A stretch of DNA of 64,000 nucleotides from WHTK01 sp965197795 (lineage in GTDB: Bacteria > Chloroflexota > Dehalococcoidia > DSTF01 > WHTK01). Made by a program: the position numbers and the translations under genes. The notes beneath the pieces were generated by a model that made no database searches, was not told where the DNA came from, and saw only the letters and a program-made list of their open reading frames with translations. Location of the stretch: positions 2,046,001 to 2,110,000 of the forward strand of contig OZ240228.1 in the NCBI GenBank assembly GCA_965197795.1. Direction: 5' to 3'. Below, piece after piece: positions 48,329 through 56,909 of the stretch (positions within the stretch are counted from its first letter, which is position 1; the number at the start of each line of letters is the position of its first letter).

Positions 48329-49576
48329 TTAACGCGCCAGCGGCGCCGGCTGAACCGCGAAGTAGCGCCCCGCAGCCTCCAACGCCGACATCAGCGTGTC
48401 GACTTCCGCCTTGGTGTTGTAGATGTAGAAGCTCGCCCGTGCCGTCGCCGCGCAGTCGAGGCGTCGCATCAGCGGCTGAGCACAGTGGTGGCTGGCGCGG
48501 ACCGCGACGCCGTGCGTATCGAGCACCTGGCTGACGTCATGCGCGTGGATATCGCCATAGTTGAAGGAGACTACGCCGATGCGCTCTTCCACGTTCTTCG
48601 GGCCGTAGATCGTCACCTCGGGCAGAGCCGAGAGGCGCTGCATGGCGTAGCCGGTGATCTCCTGCTCGTGGGCGCGGACGTTATCCATGCCGAGCGCTTC
48701 GAGATAGTCGATCGCGGCGCCCATCGCGATCACGTCGGCGATGTTGGGCGTGCCGGCCTCGAACTTGTGCGGCACCTCGGCCCAGGTCGATTCCTCCAGC
48801 TGTACGCGCGAGATCATCGAGCCGCCGCCCAGGAAGGGTGGCATGGCGTCCAGCAGCTCGGGCCGCGCGTAGAGCACACCGACGCCGGTTGGTCCGCACA
48901 TCTTGTGCGCCGAGAACGCCAGGAAGTCGCAGTCCAGTTCGGCAACGTCGACTGGCATGTGCGGGACGCTCTGCGCTCCGTCCAGCAGGACGAGGGCTCC
49001 GTGCTGGTGCGCCAGCTTGGTGATCTCACGTACCGGGTGGATACCCAGCACGTTGGACGCGTGCGCCAGCGCGACAAGCTTCGTCTTCGGCCCGATAACC
49101 TCCGCGAACTGGTCACGGCGCAGGCGTCCCTCGTCATCGATATCGAGGTAGCGCAGCTTCGCGCCGATTTCCTTCGCGATGAGCTGCCACGGAATAATGT
49201 TGCTGTGGTGTTCGGCTATCGTCAGGACGATCTCGTCTCCCGCAGACAGGAACTTGCGGCCCCAGGCGTTGGCAACCAGGTTGATCGCTTCTGTCGTGTT
49301 GCGAGTGAAGACGATGCTCCGTTCGCCGTACGGCGAACCGATGAAGCGGGCCGTCTTCGCGCGGATGGCTTCGTAGGCCGACGTAGCCTCCTCGCCCAGC
49401 GTGTGAATGGCGCGGTGGATGTTAGCGTTGTAGTGCTCGTAGTAATGCACCAGCGCTTCGATGACCTGACGTGGCTTTTGTGTCGTCGCGGCGTTGTCCA
49501 GGTAAACCAGGGGCTTGCCGTGCACTTCGCGCCGCAGTATCGGAAAGTCCTCGCGGACCGTCTCTACGTCAAACAT
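48329..49576 (-). CDS. sufS: Cysteine desulfurase SufS
   Basis: PLP enzyme mobilising sulfur from cysteine. The PLP lysine is in DFLAFSAHKMCGPTG; the persulfide Cys is in RASHHCAQPLM. FDVETVREDFPIL and LDNAATTQKP open the protein as in SufS. ATG 49576 gives 415 residues; an alternative start at 49603 overlaps the Rieske gene. Confidence 0.95.
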   Translation of the reverse strand: MFDVETVREDFPILRREVHGKPLVYLDNAATTQKPRQVIEALVHYYEHYNANIHRAIHTLGEEATSAYEAIRAKTARFIGSPYGERSIVFTRNTTEAINLVANAWGRKFLSAGDEIVLTIAEHHSNIIPWQLIAKEIGAKLRYLDIDDEGRLRRDQFAEVIGPKTKLVALAHASNVLGIHPVREITKLAHQHGALVLLDGAQSVPHMPVDVAELDCDFLAFSAHKMCGPTGVGVLYARPELLDAMPPFLGGGSMISRVQLEESTWAEVPHKFEAGTPNIADVIAMGAAIDYLEALGMDNVRAHEQEITGYAMQRLSALPEVTIYGPKNVEERIGVVSFNYGDIHAHDVSQVLDTHGVAVRASHHCAQPLMRRLDCAATARASFYIYNTKAEVDTLMSALEAAGRYFAVQPAPLAR

Positions 49577-49592
49577 TGCCTGTTTCCCCCGC

Positions 49593-49901
49593 TCAGCCGG
49601 CATCGACGCTGACCTCGTCGCCGGCCACCTGTACGGGATAGGCGCGCACGGGGCGCACAGCCGGCAGCGCCTTGACCGCGCCCGTCTGCACGTCGAAGCG
49701 TGCTCCATGGCGCGGACACTCTACGGTGTCGTCGTACAGGGTTCCCTCACCCAACGGCCCGCTATCGTGGGTGCAGACGTTGTCGACGGCGTAGAACGAA
49801 CCGTCCAGATTGCACAACGCGATGCTGCGCCCGCCGGCCTCGACCACCTTGACTGCGCCGGCGGCGACATCGCCAATCTTCGCCACGGACTCGAACGCCA
49901 T
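49593..49901 (-). CDS. Rieske-type [2Fe-2S] ferredoxin within SUF cluster
   Basis: A 102-residue Rieske domain. C43-x-H45 and C62-xx-H65 are the cluster ligands (NVCTHDSGPLGEG and ECPRHGARF). Small Rieske proteins inside sufBCD operons are frequent; they may supply electrons during cluster assembly. Its start overlaps the sufD stop by one base. Confidence 0.9.
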   Translation of the reverse strand: MAFESVAKIGDVAAGAVKVVEAGGRSIALCNLDGSFYAVDNVCTHDSGPLGEGTLYDDTVECPRHGARFDVQTGAVKALPAVRPVRAYPVQVAGDEVSVDAG

Positions 49902-51127
49902 CAGTCCAGCGCTCCCAGCTTGCGGGCGATCGCCTGCTCCAGGACTTCTTGATCGACGCCCGCGGGCAGCCGGTCGAGTACCTCGCGGAAGAACGCCTCA
50001 ACGAGCAGCTGCTGCGCTTCGGCCGGCGGTACGCCACGTGATTCGAGGTAGAAGCGCTGTTCCTCGTCCAACGGCCCGGCAGTCGCGCCGTGGCTGCAAC
50101 GCAGGACGTCGTACGCCTCGATCTCGAGGACCGGTATCGGCGCCGCCTTGGCATGCTCACTGAGCAGCAGGTTGCGGCTCGTCTGGTTCGCCTCGCTCTG
50201 CCCGGCGCCCTTCTGAATCCGCACCGTGCCGTTCCAGACCGCGCTCGCTTCGCCGTCCAGCGCTGCCTTGAACAGCAAGTCGCTGGCCGTGTGCGGCGCG
50301 ATGTGGTCTTGCAACGTGACGTAGTCGAAGTGCTGGCTGCCGCTGCCGAACCCAAGGCCGAGCAGCTCGGCCCGCGAGCCTTCGCCTGCTAGCGAGACCT
50401 CGAGCCTGGCCCGCGTCAGGCCTCCGCCGAGGCCGATCATCGCCGCCGATAGCTCTGCACCGCGCTCGAGGCGCGCGCGGATGGTCGAAAACGACGCGAC
50501 GCCCTCGTCCATACGCTGCAGGTCGACGAAGCGGACATGCGAGTCGGGGCGGGCCACGATCTCAACGGCGCCTGAGGCCAGCGACCAACCCGACGCGGCT
50601 CCACCTAACGAATCGCGGATCACGGTTACGCTGCTGTTGGGCTCCGCGACGACAAGCAGGTGCGACAGGAGTGGCGCGCCACTCTGACGCAGCGCGTAGG
50701 TCAGCGGCACTTCAACCTCTACCCCCGCGGGAACGTGGACCAGCGCGCCGCCTTGCCACCCGGCAGCCTGCAACGCCCCCAGCTTCCACTCCGACGGCTT
50801 GATCAGGTCGTGCAGCTGTTCTTGGACCAGCGCTTCCTGCTTCGATGCCGCTTCCGAGAGGTCACCGAACACGACGCCGTCGGGCAAGCCGTCCGCTCGT
50901 CGTTCGGTCGACGCCTCACCAGTCGCGTTGTGCGCCTCGTCCAGATCGACGCGACTCAGGTCAGTACGGCGCCACGCCTCATCGAGCGGATTCGGCATCG
51001 CCATCGCCTCATAGGCGCGGAATGCGTCGAGGCGACGCCGCAGCAGCCAATCTGGCTCGTTGAGTCGCTGGGACAGCGCGGTGACCGTTGCTTGCGTTAT
51101 CGAAGGCGCATTAGCCCGAATTGTCAT
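49901..51127 (-). CDS. sufD: Fe-S assembly protein SufD
   Basis: A 408-residue beta-helical partner of SufB in the SufBC2D scaffold. The segment ADQHSDLL-like (IAPHTASDLLFKAAL), then GTVRIQKGAGQSEANQTSRNLLLS and LEIEAYDVLRCSHGATAG are shared with SufB/SufD proteins. The gap to sufB is 136 bp and holds two small hairpins (51186-51200 and 51252-51264), which may adjust expression within the operon. Confidence 0.93.
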   Translation of the reverse strand: MTIRANAPSITQATVTALSQRLNEPDWLLRRRLDAFRAYEAMAMPNPLDEAWRRTDLSRVDLDEAHNATGEASTERRADGLPDGVVFGDLSEAASKQEALVQEQLHDLIKPSEWKLGALQAAGWQGGALVHVPAGVEVEVPLTYALRQSGAPLLSHLLVVAEPNSSVTVIRDSLGGAASGWSLASGAVEIVARPDSHVRFVDLQRMDEGVASFSTIRARLERGAELSAAMIGLGGGLTRARLEVSLAGEGSRAELLGLGFGSGSQHFDYVTLQDHIAPHTASDLLFKAALDGEASAVWNGTVRIQKGAGQSEANQTSRNLLLSEHAKAAPIPVLEIEAYDVLRCSHGATAGPLDEEQRFYLESRGVPPAEAQQLLVEAFFREVLDRLPAGVDQEVLEQAIARKLGALD

Positions 51128-51263
51128 TCATACCCTCCAGGCTGCGCATCGCTCTCGCGTTGCTCCGCCTGAGATTGAAGGAACCGAGGGGATACCCCTC
51201 AGACTCCCCCATCACCCCGTGAGCGTTTGTCCACTTGGCGACAGCGCCGCCGTCACGCGGTGA

Positions 51264-52685
51264 CTAGCCGATGGAGCCCTCCATCTGGAGCTCGATCAGG
51301 CGGTTGAGCTCGATGGCGTATTCCATCGGCAGCTCTTTGACGATCGGCTCCACGAAGCCGTTGACGATCATCTTGGTCGCCTCGGTCTCATCGATGCCGC
51401 GACTTTGCAGGTAGAAGAGCTGCTCGTCCCCCACCTTGCTGACCGTCGCCTCATGACCGATGTTGACCTGCTCCTCGTCGATCTCCATCACCGGGTAAGT
51501 GTCGGAGCGCGAATCCTGGTCCAGCAGCAGCGCGTCGCAACGCACCGTCGACTTCACATTGTGGGCGCCCTCGTGCACCTTGAGCAGGCCGCGGTAGCTG
51601 GTGCGCCCGCCGCCTCTGCTAATCGACTTCGAGATGATCGTCGAGGTCGTGTCCGGCGCGACGTGGACGATCTTGCCGCCCGCGTCCTGATGCTGGTCCG
51701 CTCCCGCAAACGCCAGCGAGAGTATCTCGCCGTGGGCGCCGGGCTCCATCAGGTAGACGCTGGGGTACTTCATCGTGAGCTTGGAGCCGAGGTTGCCATC
51801 GACCCACTCCATGACCGCGTTCTCGTACGCCATGGCGCGCTTGGTCACCAGGTTGTAGACGTTGGTCGACCAGTTCTGGATCGTCGTGTAGCGGACACGG
51901 GCGCCCTTCTTGACGATGATTTCGACCACCGCGCTGTGCAGCGAGTCGTTGCTGTAGGTCGGCGCTGTGCAGCCCTCGACGTAGTGAACGTAGGAGCCTT
52001 CCTCGGCGATGATCAGCGTGCGCTCGAACTGGCCCATGTTTTCCGTGTTGATCCGGAAGTAGGCCTGCAGCGGGATGTCCACCTTCACGCCAGCGGGTAT
52101 GTAGACGAAGCTGCCACCCGACCACACGGCCGAGTTCAGCGCCGCGAACTTGTTGTCCGCCGGCGGCACAATCGTACCGAAGTACTCCCGCACCATGTCC
52201 TCGTGCTCGCGCAGGCCGGTGTCCATGTCCGTGAAGATGACGCCCAGCTTTTCCAGGTCCTCGCGGATCTTGTGGTAGACGACCTCGGAGTCGTACTGCG
52301 CACCGACGCCGGCCAGGAACTTGCGTTCCGCCTCCGGGATGCCCAGCTTGTCGAACGTCCGCTTGATCTCCTCCGGGACCTCCTCCCAGGTGCGGCCCTG
52401 GCCCTCCATGGGCTTGACGTAGTAGTAGATGTTCTGGAAGTCGAGGTCGTGGTTCTCGATGCTGCCGCCCCAAAACGCGCCATAGGGCATCGGCTTCGAC
52501 TCGAAGTGATCCAGGGACCGCAGGCGGAAGTCGCGCATCCACTGCGGCTCGTCTTTCATCTCAGAAATCTGCGTCACGACGTCACGGTCGAGCCCTTTGC
52601 GGAGCTCGTTGACCGGCTTGAACTCGGGGTCGTGCCAGCCGTACTTGTAGCCACTAACGATGTCGCCGGCTTTTTCCGTCGTCAT
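51264..52685 (-). CDS. sufB: Fe-S assembly protein SufB
   Basis: A 473-residue scaffold of the SUF complex. RYTTIQNWSTNVYNLVTKRA, MTMKYPSVYL-like (LTMKYPSVYL) and DTTSTIISKSISRGGGRTSYRG are the strongly conserved SufB core. Overlaps sufC by four bases (start/stop). Confidence 0.97.
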   Translation of the reverse strand: MTTEKAGDIVSGYKYGWHDPEFKPVNELRKGLDRDVVTQISEMKDEPQWMRDFRLRSLDHFESKPMPYGAFWGGSIENHDLDFQNIYYYVKPMEGQGRTWEEVPEEIKRTFDKLGIPEAERKFLAGVGAQYDSEVVYHKIREDLEKLGVIFTDMDTGLREHEDMVREYFGTIVPPADNKFAALNSAVWSGGSFVYIPAGVKVDIPLQAYFRINTENMGQFERTLIIAEEGSYVHYVEGCTAPTYSNDSLHSAVVEIIVKKGARVRYTTIQNWSTNVYNLVTKRAMAYENAVMEWVDGNLGSKLTMKYPSVYLMEPGAHGEILSLAFAGADQHQDAGGKIVHVAPDTTSTIISKSISRGGGRTSYRGLLKVHEGAHNVKSTVRCDALLLDQDSRSDTYPVMEIDEEQVNIGHEATVSKVGDEQLFYLQSRGIDETEATKMIVNGFVEPIVKELPMEYAIELNRLIELQMEGSIG

Positions 52686-53479
52686 TCCTTCTCACTCTCT
52701 GTTGCGCCGCTCAGGACGCCTTCTTCAGCGTCGATCGCGTTCGTAATCCAGTCGTAGCCTTTTTCCTCAAGCTCCGCCGCCAGCTCCCGCCCGCCGGAGC
52801 GGACGATGCGGCCGCGATACAGGACGTGGACGTGATCCGGGGTCACGTAGTTGAGCATGCGCTGGTAGTGCGTGATCAGAAGAACGCCCACCTCAGGGCT
52901 CCTCAGGGCGTTGATCCCCTCCGCCACGGTGCGCAGCGCGTCGATATCGAGGCCGGAGTCCGTCTCGTCCAGCACCGCCATCACGGGGCGCAGCAGGCTC
53001 ATTTGCAGCACTTCGGCGCGCTTCTTTTCGCCGCCGGAAAACCCGTCGTTGACGTAGCGCCGCGCGAAGGACTCGTCCATCTTCAGGACGTCCAGCGCCT
53101 CCTTGAGGCGCTCGCGGAACTCGCGCACCGGCACGTCCTTGCCTTGCACCGCCTTCATCGAGGCGCGCAGGAAGTTGACCATCGTCACGCCTGGGATCGA
53201 CGTCGGATACTGCATCGCGAGGAACATGCCACGCTGGGCTCTCTCGTTCGGTGGCAGGTTCGTAATGTCGTGGCCTTTGAGCAAGACCCTGCCGCCGGTC
53301 ACCTTGTAGTGCGGGTGGCCCATCAGCGTATTCGCCAGCGTGCTCTTACCGGATCCGTTTGGGCCCATGATCGCGTGGACCTCACCGGCGGGGACCGTGA
53401 GGTCCAGCCCGTTGACGATTTGCTTCCCTTCAACCGAGACCTTCAGGCCTTCGATTTGCAGTACTGCCCCTTCTGTCAT
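52682..53479 (-). CDS. sufC: SUF ABC-type ATPase SufC
   Basis: Cytoplasmic ABC ATPase, 265 residues. Walker A GPNGSGKST is at 39-47, the signature is FSGGEKKRAEV, and Walker B is MAVLDETDSGLD. It binds SufB-SufD. It overlaps the regulator gene by four bases and sufB by four, so the cluster is translated as one operon. Confidence 0.97.
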   Translation of the reverse strand: MTEGAVLQIEGLKVSVEGKQIVNGLDLTVPAGEVHAIMGPNGSGKSTLANTLMGHPHYKVTGGRVLLKGHDITNLPPNERAQRGMFLAMQYPTSIPGVTMVNFLRASMKAVQGKDVPVREFRERLKEALDVLKMDESFARRYVNDGFSGGEKKRAEVLQMSLLRPVMAVLDETDSGLDIDALRTVAEGINALRSPEVGVLLITHYQRMLNYVTPDHVHVLYRGRIVRSGGRELAAELEEKGYDWITNAIDAEEGVLSGATESEKE

Positions 53480-54150
53480 CCTTGCTCCTTGATTTCGTTC
53501 TCAAGGAGCGTAACCGGCTGCGGTCTTACGATGTACTCGCAGCAGGGCGCCCCATCAACGATCCGCTTGGTTTGCTCGACCTGCGCCCCGACCAGCAGCT
53601 CGATGCTGTGGCGGTCGGCGCTGCAGGCCGCTTCGCTCATCTCTGCGAGTTTGAGATACGGACAGTCGCCGTTCACCAGGTGGAAGTTGTCCCCGTCCTT
53701 CTCCCAGCCGTCGACGATGCCTTCCTGGCTCAGGGCGCGGCTGGCTTCTTCGACGCGACGGTCCAGCGTCTCGCCGCGGACCTCGTCGCGGTGATCGGCC
53801 GCAACCTCTTCGGCGATCCCGGTGAACATCCGCTCCACGACCTGACGGCCCGTCGCCCCGCTGACTTTGCCGGCGTCGAGCCCCTCCAGATGGCGGAACA
53901 TGCGCGACAGCAGCTGCACGTACGTGCGGCCGCCCATCTCAACGCCGCGTTCCGTAACGAAGAAGACGAGCGACGGCCGCCCGACGCCATGCCGAACCTG
54001 CCGAACATCGATCAGCGCGTCGGCCCGCAGGCCGTCGAGATGGCGGCGCACGGCCTGCGGGCTGAGCTTCAACGATTCCGCCAGCTGGGCCACGGTCACC
54101 TCACGGTGGCCGCGTATTTGACGTAATATCTGATCGCGGGTACTTTCCAC
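53476..54150 (-). CDS. sufR: SufR-type Fe-S-responsive repressor
   Basis: A 224-residue winged-helix regulator (HTH in residues 18-60: VTVAQLAESLKLSPQAVRRH). C163, C176, C203 and C204 lie in GDCPYLKLAEMSEAAC and GAPCCEYIV, a cluster-binding pattern like SufR, which senses [4Fe-4S] supply and represses suf genes. It is the first gene of the operon, so autoregulation is expected. Direct repeats CAACAAT and ATTGTTG in the upstream region may be its sites. Confidence 0.87.
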   Translation of the reverse strand: MESTRDQILRQIRGHREVTVAQLAESLKLSPQAVRRHLDGLRADALIDVRQVRHGVGRPSLVFFVTERGVEMGGRTYVQLLSRMFRHLEGLDAGKVSGATGRQVVERMFTGIAEEVAADHRDEVRGETLDRRVEEASRALSQEGIVDGWEKDGDNFHLVNGDCPYLKLAEMSEAACSADRHSIELLVGAQVEQTKRIVDGAPCCEYIVRPQPVTLLENEIKEQG

Positions 54151-54182
54151 GCCTCTACGTTAGATGCGGACGTATACATTGT

Positions 54183-54215
54183 CAACAATTAGCAACTTTA
54201 AATGCATTATTGTTG
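54183..54215. promoter_or_regulatory. Candidate SufR operator
   Basis: The AT-rich segment upstream of sufR has CAACAAT (54183-54189) and its inverse ATTGTTG (54209-54215), spaced 19 bases. A TTGACA-type -35 box overlaps the left arm on the minus strand, with a poor -10 (TAACGT) 17 bases on. SufR boxes elsewhere use a CAAC...GTTG motif, so this is a plausible operator; binding is inferred. Confidence 0.5.
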
Positions 54216-54360
54216 CGAAATTAACAAGGTATCTCACTTTGCTGGCTTCTCTGCTGCCACTGCAACGTTGCGCATCGGATCACGTTTAGCCAATTAACGG
54301 TTCTTTCTCGCGGCAACGACGCCGCAACCAGCCCCCGCTGGAGTCCAGGCAAGGAAGCCT

Positions 54361-54987
54361 TTGAACGACGCCGGTCTTGATTCAGCGCAGCGTCTAAAGC
54401 TCGAGCCGTTCCAGGCGGCCTGGAGCGCGATCCGGCGCGCCTTCATCCTGACGAGCGCCGTCTTGTTCGCGATATTGATCAGCGGCGGCGTCTTCGTTTT
54501 CACGCCGCTTGTCGGCCTGCGCATCGCTCACACCAGCGGCACCAGCATGGAGCCTGCCTTGAAGGGCGGCGACGTCGTCCTGATCAAGGACGTTGGCGAA
54601 GGCGACTTCCAGATCGGCGACGTTGTGGTCTTCGAGGCGCTCGGCCGCCAGATCATTCATCGGATCATCGAAGAACGAACCGGACGCAACGGCGAACCGC
54701 TCATCGTCACTCAGGGTGACAACGTCCCGAGCCCCGACTTCCCGATCCTGGCCTCGCAGGTGACCGGCAAGCTGGTAGGTGAGGTGCCGATACTCGGGCC
54801 GGTCTCTCGCATGCTCGACGCTGAGGGTGGTATCTACGTCTACCGCTCGGCGGTACTGACGCTAGCTGTCACTACCGTTGCCCTCTGGGGTATCACGGCC
54901 TCGGTCCGGGGACGACGCCAACCGCTAGCGCAGGGTGCTTTCTTGGCGGGAAACAACGCGGGAACTTCCGGGGAACCTCAGGCGTGA
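54361..54987 (+). CDS. Signal peptidase I, ER/archaeal (SipW-like) type
   Basis: A 208-residue S26 peptidase. The catalytic serine is S62 in SGTSMEPAL, and histidine H100 (RQIIHRI) takes the place of the usual bacterial lysine, as in archaeal, eukaryotic ER and SipW enzymes. Membrane spans lie at about 27-49 and 158-182, so the active site faces outward. The start is TTG 54361, after a weak ribosome site. A typical bacterial LepB may be elsewhere. The gene is divergent from sufR. Confidence 0.85.
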   Translation: MNDAGLDSAQRLKLEPFQAAWSAIRRAFILTSAVLFAILISGGVFVFTPLVGLRIAHTSGTSMEPALKGGDVVLIKDVGEGDFQIGDVVVFEALGRQIIHRIIEERTGRNGEPLIVTQGDNVPSPDFPILASQVTGKLVGEVPILGPVSRMLDAEGGIYVYRSAVLTLAVTTVALWGITASVRGRRQPLAQGAFLAGNNAGTSGEPQA

Positions 54988-55003
54988 TTCGCCAGACGGG
55001 CGC

Positions 55004-55228
55004 CTAGAAGATGGCGCAGCCGATCCTGATCCAGCCGTACTCCACCTTGCCGTCCGGCTGGATCAGGATCGGCACGGTGATCGCGTACTTCAGCGCCTCG
55101 TCGTAGCAGTCCTTGTTCTTCATGACATTACGCTCTTCGAAGTCGACGCCATCAGAGGTCAGGTCTGAGACCGCGCGGTCGCAGGCGCTGCAGTTGGGTG
55201 TGGTGTAAACGACCAGTTTGTCAGCCAT
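55004..55228 (-). CDS. Glutaredoxin-like protein
   Basis: A 74-residue thioredoxin-fold protein with the redox motif C13-x-x-C16 (CSAC) preceded by VVYTTPN and a VDFEERNV strand. It has TVPILI with the cis-proline. It may reduce disulfides or bind Fe-S in transfer. It lies immediately downstream of thyX on the same strand (26 bp). Confidence 0.82.
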   Translation of the reverse strand: MADKLVVYTTPNCSACDRAVSDLTSDGVDFEERNVMKNKDCYDEALKYAITVPILIQPDGKVEYGWIRIGCAIF

Positions 55229-55254
55229 AGCGGTTCATATTTTACCTCGCCTGG

Positions 55255-56130
55255 TTAGGTGCTACTGCCTTCGTCCTCGATGGTCCGAAAATCGCCGTCA
55301 TCGAGCGCCTCGTTGCTCGACGTGGCGACCTCTACCGGCATGAAGTCACCGCGACGGTGCGCCTCGTAGATCGCGAAGAGGTCCGTCTTGTGCGGCCGCT
55401 TCTTGCCGATCGGGCAACGCTGCCAGTCCTCGTACGGCTCATCGCAGTAACCGAGGCGGTGCTCGCCGCACTTCGGCTGCATGTAGCGCCCCAGCAGCGG
55501 AAGCGCGCGCATCACCTCGGCCCGCATCAGCGCGACCACCTTGCGAAATTCCCACTGCGCCCGCGTGCACAGCCGCAGATCGGCGATGTGCAGCAACTCG
55601 AGCAGGTTGACGGTGACCTTGAAGTTGGTGTTCGTGGCGTTGGGCAGCACGAAGCGCGCATCCTCGGCCGGCACGCCGGCCTGCACCATCCGGTCGTAGA
55701 GCTCTGCCAGCCGGTCGAACTCCGCGTCCAGGTCGCTGTCCAGGCCCGCTCTCTTAACCGACTCCGGCACCGTATAGGGGAACTCACCGCCCTTGAACGT
55801 AACGTAGCGCTGGCTCTGCTGCTCGAAGCTGATGCCCATGTGGTGCCGCACGAACTGGTGGCTGAACGCTCGCGACACGCCCGAGATGCCGAACTCGAAC
55901 CAGACCTGCTCCAACGGCGAGGCATGCCCTGTTTCGAGGCGCTTCTCGATGAACTCGAGCATCTGCTCCCGTGTGATCCGCTCATCGCCGATGCGCTGCT
56001 CGATCTGGATCGGTGTCAGGGCCGAATAGGCGACTCGGTAAGCCATATAAAGCGATCGGATCGGGTCGGACGTATGGTCGAGTAACTTGATCTCGATGCC
56101 GCGGCCCGGCGGCTTGCGTTCGGCTTCCAT
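55255..56130 (-). CDS. thyX: Flavin-dependent thymidylate synthase
   Basis: Makes dTMP from dUMP using FAD and methylene-THF. The family ThyX motif is represented by RHHMGISFEQQSQRY (expected RHR then seven residues then S): the third residue is His and one residue is inserted. The rest of the fold, including LLELLHIADLRLCTRAQWE, is intact. The length of 291 residues is long because of a C-terminal tail. Works with FolD and folate supply. No thyA is in the window. Confidence 0.92.
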   Translation of the reverse strand: MEAERKPPGRGIEIKLLDHTSDPIRSLYMAYRVAYSALTPIQIEQRIGDERITREQMLEFIEKRLETGHASPLEQVWFEFGISGVSRAFSHQFVRHHMGISFEQQSQRYVTFKGGEFPYTVPESVKRAGLDSDLDAEFDRLAELYDRMVQAGVPAEDARFVLPNATNTNFKVTVNLLELLHIADLRLCTRAQWEFRKVVALMRAEVMRALPLLGRYMQPKCGEHRLGYCDEPYEDWQRCPIGKKRPHKTDLFAIYEAHRRGDFMPVEVATSSNEALDDGDFRTIEDEGSST

Positions 56131-56210
56131 GCGGGGCGCCCTTTCTCAGAATCAGCGTACTGGGCCGTAGCCCGATGCGCCAGATCCATCTTAATCCGTC
56201 GGACGGAGGT

Positions 56211-56816
56211 TTACAGAGGCGCGAACGCGGCGCCCTGGAACAACGCCACTCCGATCGCTGCCAGCGCCAGGAATGGCGCGTAGGGGACCGGTTCCTTGCG
56301 CTGCACTACACCGATGGCGAACCGAAGGAAAATGATCACGCCGCCGGCGATAACACCGTAGAAAAACGCGGCGTAGGCGGCGGGCAGGCCCAGCATCGCG
56401 CCGATCAGGACCGCGAGCTTGACGTCGCCGAGGCCAAGGCCACCTCGGGTGATGATAGCTAACACAAGGAACATTCCGCCGGCCAGCGTCGCGGCGATGA
56501 CGGCACCCTTGAGGTCGGCGTCCGGCATGACGAGAGCCAGGGTCAAGGCCAGCGCGATGCTGGGGTAGGTGACCACGTTTGGGACTCGATAGCGCAGTAG
56601 ATCGGTTGCGGTGCAGACCAGGAGTGCGCCGAGCAGCAGCGAGACCAGCAGCGCCGGCAGGAGCTCAAAGCGTGAGCCGGCCACGGCCATGAAGAGCGGC
56701 AGCATCAGCATAACGATCCAGCGCACCCGGTCGGCCCAGGGCGCGACCTGCCACGGCAGAGCTCGGTTCGGCTCCTCGTCCTCCTCCAGCTCCTCCTCGA
56801 AGTCGGTCAGGCGCAC
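56211..56816 (-). CDS. A24 prepilin peptidase-like protein
   Basis: A 201-residue membrane protease of the prepilin-peptidase (A24) fold. Catalytic Asp72 is in TATDLL and Asp131 in GLGD, with several membrane spans. It lacks the N-terminal methyltransferase domain of PilD. The annotated GTG start is not supported by a strong ribosome site. The next 60 bases upstream encode LPFVYLGSRLVVRLTDF in the same frame, and ATG 56878 (MEAFAFFLLG) is in another frame, so a single indel near 56850 may have broken the N-terminus. Confidence 0.7.
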   Translation of the reverse strand: MRLTDFEEELEEDEEPNRALPWQVAPWADRVRWIVMLMLPLFMAVAGSRFELLPALLVSLLLGALLVCTATDLLRYRVPNVVTYPSIALALTLALVMPDADLKGAVIAATLAGGMFLVLAIITRGGLGLGDVKLAVLIGAMLGLPAAYAAFFYGVIAGGVIIFLRFAIGVVQRKEPVPYAPFLALAAIGVALFQGAAFAPL

Positions 56817-56909
56817 GACGAGGCGGCTACCGAGGTAGACGAAAGGCAGCCGAGAAGAAAGAAGGCGAATGCTTCCATCACTGGATTTATCGGCTCGTGA
56901 CGGTGGGAA

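Noticed and set aside
48485..49612. 375-residue plus-strand frame opposite sufS
   Set aside because: Complementary to the SufS coding region, whose PLP lysine and cysteine motifs are unambiguous.
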